From M0108 sp937862735 (GTDB taxonomy: Bacteria > Pseudomonadota > Gammaproteobacteria > Chromatiales > Chromatiaceae), in contig CALMDH010000106.1 in NCBI GenBank assembly GCA_937862735.1, positions 21,219-85,218 of the forward strand: DNA of 64,000 nucleotides, in the 5' to 3' direction. Positions 34,165 through 42,127 of the stretch are shown here, one piece after another (positions within the stretch are counted from its first letter, which is position 1; the number at the start of each line of letters is the position of its first letter). The notes under the pieces are model-generated. The model did not search any database. It was not told where the DNA came from and saw only the letters and a program-made list of their open reading frames with translations. Both the position numbers and the translations under genes were made by a program.

Positions 34165-34869
34165 ATGTCCGAACTCACAGGCAAGGTCGCCATCGTCACC
34201 GGCGCCGCCGGCAATCTCGGTCGGGCGGTCTGCCAGACCCTCGCCGCCCGGGGGGCAAGCATCGCCCTCCTCGGCCGTCATGCCGAAGCCCTGGAGGCGG
34301 CCCGGGCCGGTCTCGGCGAGAGCGCGGCCTTCGCCGTCGACCTGGTCGACCCGCGGGGGCTGGAACAAACCGTGGCTGACGTCCGCGCCCGTTTCGGGCG
34401 CATCGACATCCTCGCCAACATCGCCGGCGGCTTTACCATGGGCCCGCCCCTCCATCAGACCAGCGACCAGGACTGGGACCTGATGATGGACCTGAACGCC
34501 CGCAGCGTCTTCAATGCCTGCCGGGCCGTCATCCCCCACCTGCTTGCGGCGGGCGGCGGGCGCATCGTCAATATCGCCGCCCGCGCCGCCCTCAAGGGGC
34601 AGGCACACATGGCGCCCTATTGCGCCGCCAAGGCCGTGGTCGTCCGCCTCACCGAGAGCCTGGCGGACGAACACCGGGACGCTGGCATCAACGTCAACTG
34701 CATCCTGCCCGGTACCCTGGACACCCCGGAGAACCGGGTCGCCATGCCGGACGCGGATCATGGCCGGTGGGTGGGCACCGACGCCCTGGCGGACGTGGTG
34801 CTGTTCCTGGTCTCCAACGCCTCCCGGGCCATCAGCGGCGCGGCCATCCCGGTTTACGGGCGAAGTTGA
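34165..34869 (+). CDS. SDR-family oxidoreductase with altered catalytic Ser
   Basis: Classical short-chain dehydrogenase fold, 234 aa. The NAD(P) site TGAAGNLGRA is near residue 13, the structural motif NIAGG at about 89-93 and the catalytic Tyr-Lys in PYCAAKAVV. The residue 13 before Tyr, normally the catalytic Ser, is Ala here (NIAARAALKG). That suggests either an atypical mechanism or lost activity. The substrate is unknown. The start is chosen at ATG 34165 (MSELTGKVAIVTG), 154 nt from the divergent lapB start; longer in-frame starts are not supported. Confidence 0.82.
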   Translation: MSELTGKVAIVTGAAGNLGRAVCQTLAARGASIALLGRHAEALEAARAGLGESAAFAVDLVDPRGLEQTVADVRARFGRIDILANIAGGFTMGPPLHQTSDQDWDLMMDLNARSVFNACRAVIPHLLAAGGGRIVNIAARAALKGQAHMAPYCAAKAVVVRLTESLADEHRDAGINVNCILPGTLDTPENRVAMPDADHGRWVGTDALADVVLFLVSNASRAISGAAIPVYGRS

Positions 34870-34979
34870 TGCCCCTGATCATGGCCGCTTTACCTGAGGG
34901 GCTCCGGTTTTTAGTCAGGCCAGGGGCGGGGGGTGAACGCCTTCAACCGCGGCAGACCCTGGTCCACCCCCGACAGCCA

Positions 34980-35435
34980 ATGATCCCAGCCACGCACACC
35001 CCGCAAAGAGGCCGCGCCGGGCGGGCCCCGCTGATTCTCGGCCTTGCGCTACTCGGGCTCTCCCTCCTGGCCCCCCTCCCCGCCCCGGCCCAGACCCCGC
35101 TGGACGAGTCAACGCGGGAGCTGCTGGTCGCGGCCGTGACCGCGGCCTCCGAGGTCGATTTATACAACGCCCGCTGCCGCAGCGACCAGTCCGGGCGCCG
35201 CACGGACAACCTCAACAAACTCCTGGCGAGCAAATTCCGTCTGACGGTGCTCAAGGTCCAGGACGATCTCTTTCCCGAGAAGTCCTATCGCAAGGCCCAG
35301 ACCCGTCTTCAGGAGGAATTCCTTGCCCGGCTGAAGGCGGCCGGGGGCTGTCCCGGCGCCAAGGAGGCCGGCATGCCCGCCGAGTTGGGGGATCGCTACC
35401 AGGCCTTGATGCGGGAGATCGAGCGCCTGCCCTGA
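34980..35435 (+). CDS. Hypothetical secreted protein (151 aa)
   Basis: I do not recognise this family. The protein has a basic N-terminus (PQRGRAGRAP) and a long hydrophobic stretch (LILGLALLGLSLLAPLPAPAQ) ending in a plausible signal peptidase site AQ-TP near residue 37. The mature part is charged and helical, with two Cys (NARCRSDQ and GGCPGAKE) that may form a disulfide. The start ATG at 34980 is the one that gives a complete signal peptide. It follows the SDR gene by 110 bp on the same strand and converges with cpoB. Confidence 0.6.
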   Translation: MIPATHTPQRGRAGRAPLILGLALLGLSLLAPLPAPAQTPLDESTRELLVAAVTAASEVDLYNARCRSDQSGRRTDNLNKLLASKFRLTVLKVQDDLFPEKSYRKAQTRLQEEFLARLKAAGGCPGAKEAGMPAELGDRYQALMREIERLP

Positions 35436-35552
35436 ACGCTCGCATTCCCTCTCTCGGTCCAGACCCAAGGTCTGGTAGCGCAATCCCAAACCGGTAACTG
35501 ATCCTCGTGGGGGGAATAGGGCGTTACCGCCGCCCAGCCGCCAGCCGTTCCC

Positions 35553-36578
35553 TCAGCGCCCCTCCTGGGTCATCTGGTCCAATCGGCCTTGGGCCAGGCG
35601 CGCCTCGCCGCTCTGGGGGAAGCGACGGATCAGTTCCTGCAAGGTGGCGCGGGCGGCGCGGGGGTCCTTGGCGTCGTCCTGGATGTAGCCGATCTTCAGC
35701 AGGGCCCCGGGGACCTTGGAGCTCTTGGGATAGTCCTTGAGGACGGTCTGAAACTCCTTCAGGGCGGCGGTTACGTTGCGGTTGACGTAATGGGTCTCCG
35801 CCAGCCAGAAGTGGGCCTTGTCGGCATTGGCGCTGTTGGGATAGCGGGCGAGGAAATCGTTCAGGGTGACCGCCGCCTCTTCGAAACGGCGCTGCTTGAG
35901 GGGCTCGACGGCCTTGATGTAAGCCTCCTGCTCGCCACGGCTAGGCTGGGCGGCCACGGCCGACGGCTCCGGGGCCAGTGGCTCCTGAGTAGACTGCCCC
36001 GGGGTAGGCTGCTCCGAGGCGGACTGCCCCGGGGCAGCCGCCGCGGGCGTCTGGGCCGAGGCTCCCGCTGGCGGTGCCGCATCCACCGGGGCGGCGACGG
36101 CGCTCAGGGGTGGCACCGTGGACTCAACGCCGGCGCGGGTCCCGCCGGCAGGCACAGCGGCGGTGGTCGGCGCGGGGGCTTCAGCGGGACGCGCCAGCTC
36201 CCCTCCTTTTGGCCCGGTCGTCGCCTCACCCCGGGCCACCGGGGCTCCCGCCGAAGCCCCCGCAGCCGCGGCCGCGGTCTCCGGCCCACCCGCCGTGGCT
36301 TGGCCCGCGGGCACACCCGGCCGTGCCTCTACTCCCGCGGTCTGGCCACCCTGCCGCCGCAGGCGGTCGAGTTCGTACTGCTGCTGCTCAACCAGGCCAC
36401 GCAGACGCTGCATCTCCCGCTCCATCGCCTGGAACTGGAGGGTCAGATCGGAGGAGCGCTGGCTGTCGAGCATGTTCTCCAGCCGGGTCACCCGCCCATC
36501 GAGATCCTCGGCGGGGGACGTGAGCGGGGCCAGGGCAAGGAGACCGGCGATGGCGAGGGACAGGGGACGCTGCTGCAT
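35553..36578 (-). CDS. cpoB: Tol-Pal associated periplasmic protein CpoB (YbgF)
   Basis: Periplasmic coordinator of peptidoglycan synthesis and outer-membrane constriction, working with TolA and PBP1B. The 341-aa protein has a signal peptide ending SPAED, an N-terminal trimerisation coiled coil (about 28-80, VTRLENMLDSQRS) and three C-terminal TPRs (about 215-335, YIKAVEPLKQRRFEEAA and HFWLAETHYVNR). The linker of about 120 residues between them is very Ala/Pro-rich and much longer than in E. coli. The ATG at 36578 gives the signal peptide. It is the last gene of the ybgC-tolQRAB-pal-cpoB operon. Confidence 0.9.
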   Translation of the reverse strand: MQQRPLSLAIAGLLALAPLTSPAEDLDGRVTRLENMLDSQRSSDLTLQFQAMEREMQRLRGLVEQQQYELDRLRRQGGQTAGVEARPGVPAGQATAGGPETAAAAAGASAGAPVARGEATTGPKGGELARPAEAPAPTTAAVPAGGTRAGVESTVPPLSAVAAPVDAAPPAGASAQTPAAAAPGQSASEQPTPGQSTQEPLAPEPSAVAAQPSRGEQEAYIKAVEPLKQRRFEEAAVTLNDFLARYPNSANADKAHFWLAETHYVNRNVTAALKEFQTVLKDYPKSSKVPGALLKIGYIQDDAKDPRAARATLQELIRRFPQSGEARLAQGRLDQMTQEGR

Positions 36579-36589
36579 GGATGATGACC

Positions 36590-37291
36590 TCAATAGACGA
36601 GTTCGACGCGGCGGTTCAGGGCCCAGACCGTTTCGCCCTGGCCAGGCTGGGTGGGCTTTTCCTCGCCGAAGCTGAGCAGGCCAAGCTGGGCCTCGCCGGC
36701 CCCCTCGGCGCGCATGAAGCGGCGCACGGCGTTGGCGCGATCCTCGGCGAGGGCCAGGTTGTATTCGCGGGTACCGCGTTCGTCGGTGTGTCCCTCCAGC
36801 ATCAGCTTGGCCTTGGGGGTGGTGGCGACGTAGCGGGCATGGGCGCGCAGGATCTCGACATACTCCGGCTTGATGGTGCTGCTGTCGTAATCGAAATAGA
36901 TTATGCGCTTGGACAGGGGGCTGTTGGGGTCGCTTAGCCCCGGCGGCCCCGGGCGGGTCGCCAGGGGGATGGTGGTGGCCGCGCTCCCCGGGGCCTTGGC
37001 CGCCTCCTGCTTGACGGGACTGGCGCAGCCGCCAAGGGCCAGCAATAACGCCGCCAACAGGAGCAGGCTCCCTGCAGCACATGCCGCTGATCCTTTTACC
37101 CCCTCCCCCCTGGCGGGGGAGGGTTGGGGAGAGGGGGTCCGAAGGGCTACGCCGCGACCCGTAGCGAGGGCCGGGGCTAAGGCCAGGGCCGAAGCCGAGG
37201 TGAGGGTGCCGTAAAGGGTATCCGGCCACCCAGGCCGGTACCCGTCGCGCGCTTGGGCCAGACCGGCGTGAGAAAGGGGAAAGGCGTTCAT
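36590..37291 (-). CDS. pal: Peptidoglycan-associated lipoprotein Pal with extended N-terminus
   Basis: Outer-membrane lipoprotein that binds peptidoglycan in the Tol-Pal system. The OmpA-like domain (about 130-233) carries IYFDYDSSTIKPEY, LEGHTDERGTREYN and NRRVEL, all characteristic of Pal. The lipobox LALGGC follows a hydrophobic core (SLLLLAALLLALGG). No start codon lies close to that signal. The nearest start with a Shine-Dalgarno (GGAG) is ATG at 37291, giving 233 aa with about 85 residues before the lipobox. This leader contains TPSPQPSPARGEG, the translation of a common proteobacterial intergenic repeat. An insertion between the original start and the signal peptide is therefore likely. 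Confidence 0.88.
   Translation of the reverse strand: MNAFPLSHAGLAQARDGYRPGWPDTLYGTLTSASALALAPALATGRGVALRTPSPQPSPARGEGVKGSAACAAGSLLLLAALLLALGGCASPVKQEAAKAPGSAATTIPLATRPGPPGLSDPNSPLSKRIIYFDYDSSTIKPEYVEILRAHARYVATTPKAKLMLEGHTDERGTREYNLALAEDRANAVRRFMRAEGAGEAQLGLLSFGEEKPTQPGQGETVWALNRRVELVY
37097..37139. repeat. CCCTCCCC/GGGGAGGG palindromic repeat inside the pal leader
   Basis: CCCTCCCCCC and CGGGGGAGGG flank a TGG centre, followed by TTGGGGAGAGGGGG. This is the widespread intergenic repeat whose translations read PSPQPSPARGEG or LSPTLPRQGGG. Here it lies inside the pal reading frame. Confidence 0.7.
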
Positions 37292-37313
37292 GGGCTTCTC
37301 CATGAGGCACGGC

Positions 37314-38633
37314 TCAACGTGGCGGGGGGGACCAGGCCGGTTCGCGCACCTCGCCGGCATCCTGGGAGAGGCGCTGGCCGACCTTGCCATCGGTGGAGAC
37401 CACGGCCAGGACGCCGCGACCGTTGCTCTGGGTGGCGTAAATTACCATGCTGCCATTCGGCGCGAAACTTGGCGACTCGTCCAGCCCGCCCCGGCTCAGG
37501 AGTCGGGTGCCGTGGCTGGCCAGATCCATCAGGGCGATGCGGAACTGGCCATTGACGCGGGTGACCATGACCAGGGAGCGGCCATCCGGCGACAAGGAGG
37601 GGCGGCCGTTGTAGTCACCGGTGAAGGTGACCCGGGTCGCCTCGCCGCCCTGGGCAGGCATGCGGTAGATCTGGGGGTCACCGCCGCGCCCGGAGGTGAA
37701 GTAGATCTCGCTGCCATCCGGGGACCAGGCCGGCTCGGTATCAATGCCCGGGTGGTCGGTGAGGCGCCGCAGGGCGCGACTGCCCAGGTCCAGGGCATAG
37801 ATCTCGGGGTTGCCGTCCTTGGACAGGGTCAGGGCCAGTTGGCGACCATCGGGCGACCAGGCCGGGGCGCTGTTGAGGCCGGGAAAGCTCGCCACGCGCT
37901 CGCGCCGCCCGGTGGTCAGTTCCTGGATGAAGACCGCCGTCTGCCGGTTCTCGAAGGAGACATAGGCCAGTCGGCGGCCATCCGGGGACCAGGCCGGGGA
38001 CAGCAGCGGCTCCTTGGAGGCCACGATGGTCTGGGGGTTATGCCCATCAGCATCGGCCACCCGCAGGGTCACCCGCTGGCCATCCACCCCCCACTCGCTG
38101 GTGACGTAGGCCAGGCGGCTGGTAAAGGCCCCGGGCAGCCCGGTGAGGCGCTCGTAAACGATATCGGCGATGCGGTGGGCGGTATGGCGCAGATCGGCGG
38201 CGCTGCTGGGCAGGCTCATGTTCGCCAGTTGCTCGCCGCTGTAGACGTCAAACAGGGCGAAATGGACCTCGTAGTAGCCATCCGGGCGGCGCTTGATCTG
38301 GCCCGCCACCAGGTTGTTCATGGCCAGCACCCGCCAGTCGCGCAGTTCAACCCCCTCCACGGACGGGGGCGTGGGGGGCATGTCCTGGCGCGGCAGGGGC
38401 TTGAAGCGTCCGGTGCGCGCCAGATCGGTGGCGATCACCTGGGCCAGGTCCTCCGGGGCCGGGCCCACTCCCCCTTCGAGGGCGAAGGGCGCCACGGCGA
38501 TGGGCTGGGCCCCCTCCTGACCACCGACGATCTCGATGGTCAACTCCGCCCGCGTGACGCCGCTGGCGCCGAGGGCGAGGAACAAGAGGGGCAAAAGCAT
38601 TCTGCGCACGAACCTGCCTCTAGTCACGGTCAT
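37314..38633 (-). CDS. tolB: Tol-Pal system beta-propeller protein TolB
   Basis: Periplasmic beta-propeller that binds Pal and is recruited by TolA. The 439-aa protein starts with a signal peptide (MLLPLLFLALGASGVTRA). An N-terminal alpha/beta domain follows (VAPFALEG, IATDLARTGRFKPLPR). The C-terminal six-bladed propeller shows repeated AWSPDGRRLAYVS-type blades (about 205-435). The start at 38633 is the first ATG; ATG at 38600 (MLLPLLF) would give a more compact signal peptide. pal follows 22 nt after the stop. Confidence 0.95.
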   Translation of the reverse strand: MTVTRGRFVRRMLLPLLFLALGASGVTRAELTIEIVGGQEGAQPIAVAPFALEGGVGPAPEDLAQVIATDLARTGRFKPLPRQDMPPTPPSVEGVELRDWRVLAMNNLVAGQIKRRPDGYYEVHFALFDVYSGEQLANMSLPSSAADLRHTAHRIADIVYERLTGLPGAFTSRLAYVTSEWGVDGQRVTLRVADADGHNPQTIVASKEPLLSPAWSPDGRRLAYVSFENRQTAVFIQELTTGRRERVASFPGLNSAPAWSPDGRQLALTLSKDGNPEIYALDLGSRALRRLTDHPGIDTEPAWSPDGSEIYFTSGRGGDPQIYRMPAQGGEATRVTFTGDYNGRPSLSPDGRSLVMVTRVNGQFRIALMDLASHGTRLLSRGGLDESPSFAPNGSMVIYATQSNGRGVLAVVSTDGKVGQRLSQDAGEVREPAWSPPPR

Positions 38634-38706
38634 GGATGGCCTCTTGTTTTCCCGAGTGCTTGTTTTCCAGCGTGAAAGATCAGCCGGATGGAAGGCTTGT
38701 TCCTGG

Positions 38707-38786
38707 CTTGGCCCACTTCAGGGTTCATCTGCTTAAGGGTTCACCTGCTTCAGGGTTCACCCGCTACCGGATTTACCTGCTACCGG
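38707..38786. repeat. Five 16-bp tandem repeats starting at the tolA stop codon
   Basis: Plus-strand units GTTCATCTGCTTAAGG, GTTCACCTGCTTCAGG, GTTCACCCGCTACCGG and ATTTACCTGCTACCGG plus one decayed unit recur exactly every 16 bp. The tolA stop TAA lies in the first unit as read on the minus strand. Because the period is 16, later TGA/TAA copies step through the reading frames. Confidence 0.85.
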
Positions 38787-40311
38787 GTTTGAATTCTAGC
38801 CTGAGCTTGCGGAAGCGTTCGAACAGCGGACCCGCGGGCACCGGCAGGGGTGAAGCCTTGTAGACGGCGGCGACCACGGACCGGTCATAGGCCGGATCGC
38901 CACTGGACCTGACCAGCCGGACGCTGTCGGCCACCACCTCCCCGTTGGACAGAAGTTGGATCTCGATGGTGCAGGACAGATCCCGCCGGCTGCTACCCAG
39001 GGGCCGCACCCAGGTGTCGCGGATGCGGCTATCGATGGCCGCGGCGTAGAACTGGATGTCGCTGGCCGCCGGCTCGGCCTGAGCCGCCTCTTCCGCGGCC
39101 AGGGCCGCCGCCAGGGCCTGCTCCTCGGCCTGGAGGGCCGCCTGCTCAGCCGCCTGGCGGCGCTTTTGCTCGACGCGCTCCGCCTCGGCCTGGCGGAGCT
39201 CTTCCTCCCGCCGGGTCAACTCAGCCTGGCGCTCCGCTTCCGCCCGGCGCTTTTCCTCGACCAGGCGCTCCGCTTGCTCCGAGCGCCGCCGTTCCTCCGC
39301 CTGACGTTGTTCCTCCGCCCGGCGTGCGTCGGCCTGGCGGGCGGCCTCTGCCTCTGCCTCTGCCCGGCGCTGGAGTTCGGCCTGCCGCCTCTCCTCCGCC
39401 AGACGCCTCTCCTCCGCTAGACGGCGTTCCTCAGCCAGCCGTTGGGCCTCCGCCTCCGCTTGCCGCTGCCGTTCAGCCTCGCGTCTTTCCTCCGCCAAGC
39501 GTTGCTCCTCGGCCCGACGGGCGGCCTCTTCCTCTGCCCGGCGTTGAAGTTCGGCCTGCCGCCTCTCCTCCGCCAGGCGCAGCTCCTCAGCCTGGCGCTT
39601 GGCCTCTGCCTCCACTTGCCGCTGACGCTCAGCCTCAAGCCTTTCCTCCGCCAAGCGCCGTTCCTCGGCCTGACGCCTGAGTTCGGCCTGCCGGGCAGCC
39701 TCTTCGGCTTGGCGTCGCTCCTCAGCCAGGCGCCGTTCCTCTGCCTGGCGCCGTTCCTCTAACTGGCGCTGTTGCTCCGCGCGCTGCCGGGCCTCGGCCT
39801 CCGCCTGGCGTTGCAGCTCGGCCTGACGTTGCAGCTCGGCCTGACGCGCCTCCTCCGCTGCCTGACGCACCGCCTCTTCCGCTTGGCGTGCCGCCGCCTC
39901 CGCCTCCCGTTGCGCCTCGAGTTCGGCGAGTTGCCGTTGCTCCAGCAACTGGCGGGCTTCCTCCGCTTGCTGACGCTGGGCCTCTTCCGCCCGGGCCTGG
40001 GCCTCCGCCGCCTGGCGCTCGCGCTCCGCTTGCGCCGAAGCCTCGGCGGCCTGGCGTTCAGGTTCGATCTGAGCGGCGGCCTCCGCCGCCTGCCGTTCCC
40101 GCTCAGCGGCGCGGGCCTGGTCTTGGCGCTCCGCGGCCGCCGCCAGGGTCGCCGCGTCGACCACGGTGGCCTGGATGACCTGGGGGCGGATGGCCTGTTC
40201 CTGTCCCCAATCCAGCCAGGCGGCCCCGGTCAGGGCGAGGACGCCGAGGATCAGGTGCAGGGCGAGGGAGGCGACCAGGGCGCCAGGATGATGGCGGGCC
40301 GTTTGCCACAT
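38773..40311 (-). CDS. tolA: Cell envelope integrity protein TolA
   Basis: Links the inner-membrane TolQR motor to TolB-Pal across the periplasm. The 512-aa protein has an N-terminal membrane helix (about 8-33, GALVASLALHLILGVLAL). A very long charged Ala/Glu/Arg/Gln helical domain follows (about 55-395) made of repeats such as AEERRLAEERRQAE. The globular C-terminal domain (about 400-512) carries YAAAIDSRIRDTWVRP and the TolA/TonB-like end YKASPLPVP...FRKLRLEFKP. It is longer than E. coli TolA (421 aa) because of the repeat-rich helix. Confidence 0.92.
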   Translation of the reverse strand: MWQTARHHPGALVASLALHLILGVLALTGAAWLDWGQEQAIRPQVIQATVVDAATLAAAAERQDQARAAERERQAAEAAAQIEPERQAAEASAQAERERQAAEAQARAEEAQRQQAEEARQLLEQRQLAELEAQREAEAAARQAEEAVRQAAEEARQAELQRQAELQRQAEAEARQRAEQQRQLEERRQAEERRLAEERRQAEEAARQAELRRQAEERRLAEERLEAERQRQVEAEAKRQAEELRLAEERRQAELQRRAEEEAARRAEEQRLAEERREAERQRQAEAEAQRLAEERRLAEERRLAEERRQAELQRRAEAEAEAARQADARRAEEQRQAEERRRSEQAERLVEEKRRAEAERQAELTRREEELRQAEAERVEQKRRQAAEQAALQAEEQALAAALAAEEAAQAEPAASDIQFYAAAIDSRIRDTWVRPLGSSRRDLSCTIEIQLLSNGEVVADSVRLVRSSGDPAYDRSVVAAVYKASPLPVPAGPLFERFRKLRLEFKPGSR

Positions 40312-40413
40312 GTCAGGGCCGGGGGAACGGGGTGTTCATGGCCGGAGGGCAATGATGGCGGGGGAGGTTCATGAGGGGGGGCGGCGGCGGGGGCCCGCGA
40401 GCCCCGGACCCGA

Positions 40414-40848
<435 letters not shown>

Positions 40849-40887
40849 GAGCGGCGCTCCCCTGGCATGGCGGGCATTCTCACGGAC

Positions 40888-41562
40888 TTAGCCCCGGCCC
40901 TGGCGCTGGAGCAGGGTCGAGAATTCCTCCATGAATTCCTCGTAGCGGTTGTTGAGCCGTTCCGCCCGGTCGGCGAAGCGGTTGTAGGCGATGACCGCCG
41001 GGATGGCGGCGAAGAGGCCGATGGCGGTCGCCACCAGGGCCTCGGAGATGCCGGGGGCCACCAGGGCCAGGGTCGCCTGCTTGACGTTACCCAGGGCATG
41101 GAAGGAGTGCATGATGCCCCAGACGGTCCCGAAGAGGCCGATATAGGGGCTGGTGGAGCCGACGGTGGCGAGGAAGGAGAGGTTGGTCTCCAGCCGGTCC
41201 ATCTCCCGGCTCAGGGCGACGCGCATGGAGCGCTCGACGCCCTGGATGACGGCCATGGGGTCCAGGTCCTCGCCCTTGCGCAGGCGGACGAACTCCTTGA
41301 AACCGGAACGGAAGATGGCGGCCAGGCCGGTGAGCGACTTCGAGCTCTGACCCAGGTCGCGGTAGAGGGCGCTGAGGTCGCCGCCGGACCAGAAGCGCCG
41401 CTCGAAGTCATCCGCCGCCCGCCCCGCCTTGCGCAAGACCCGGGAGCGCTCGAAGATCAGGGTCCAGGACAGGACCGAGGCCAGCACCAGCACCGCCAGC
41501 ACCAGTTGCACGACGAAACTGGCGTGGAGGACCAGGTCCAGGAGGGAGAGCTCAGCGTACAT
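40888..41562 (-). CDS. tolQ: Tol-Pal system proton channel subunit TolQ
   Basis: Three-helix inner-membrane protein of the MotA/TolQ/ExbB family. The 224-aa protein begins MYAELSLLDLVLHASF at ATG 41562, the usual TolQ N-terminus; the frame is open further upstream but without support. Conserved stretches are LFGTVWGIMHSFHALG and APGISEALVATAIGLFAAIPAV. The start lies within the end of ybgC (11-bp overlap), typical for this operon. Confidence 0.94.
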   Translation of the reverse strand: MYAELSLLDLVLHASFVVQLVLAVLVLASVLSWTLIFERSRVLRKAGRAADDFERRFWSGGDLSALYRDLGQSSKSLTGLAAIFRSGFKEFVRLRKGEDLDPMAVIQGVERSMRVALSREMDRLETNLSFLATVGSTSPYIGLFGTVWGIMHSFHALGNVKQATLALVAPGISEALVATAIGLFAAIPAVIAYNRFADRAERLNNRYEEFMEEFSTLLQRQGRG

Positions 41563-42037
41563 CGGCGATCTCCGCCAGCAATCGTTGGGGCAGGGGGCTG
41601 GGCTTGAGCGTGTCAGCCGCCACGCAGGCAATCTTGACCAGACCACGACAGCAAAGGGCGCCATCGCTGACGCGCCGCAGTTCCTGCTCGAAGTCCAGGC
41701 TGGCGCCCCCCCGGCGGGTGAGGGCCACGCTCACTTCCAGCAGGTCATCCAGGCGGGCACCCTTGAGGTAGTCCAGGCTGAGGGAGCGGACGATGAACCC
41801 CAGCCCATGGCGATCGCGCAGGCTGTGTTGTTCGTAACCCAGACCGCGCAACCACTCGGTGCGGGCACGCTCCATGAACTTGAGGTACGTGGCATGGTAG
41901 GCGACGCCCAGGGCGTCGGTATCCTCGTAGTAGACACGCACCCTGAGCAGAAATGGCCTGCTTTGTTCTTGATTTGACAAGGAGTTGACGCAACTGGGGA
42001 AAATTGGCGGGAGTCGTATCTTAGCAAAAACCCTCAT
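41552..42037 (-). CDS. ybgC: Tol-Pal associated acyl-CoA thioesterase YbgC
   Basis: Hotdog-fold acyl-CoA thioesterase, first gene of the Tol-Pal operon. The active-site region VRVYYEDTDALGVAYHATYLKFMERARTEWL contains the catalytic Asp. ATG at 42037 gives 161 aa, about 20 residues longer than usual. A TTG at 41980 (SNQEQSRPF...) would give 142 aa, closer to the family, and would place a TAAGAT -10-like box upstream of the gene, so the true start is uncertain. It is divergent from the histidine kinase gene at 42128. Confidence 0.88.
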   Translation of the reverse strand: MRVFAKIRLPPIFPSCVNSLSNQEQSRPFLLRVRVYYEDTDALGVAYHATYLKFMERARTEWLRGLGYEQHSLRDRHGLGFIVRSLSLDYLKGARLDDLLEVSVALTRRGGASLDFEQELRRVSDGALCCRGLVKIACVAADTLKPSPLPQRLLAEIADVR

Positions 42038-42127
42038 GCCCTGGCCAGGGAGGACGATCCCGCCTCAGGCTGGTAATCTTGTTGACAATATTCCCGCGCC
42101 TCCCGTCCTTGGACCGCTTGCCCCCTC

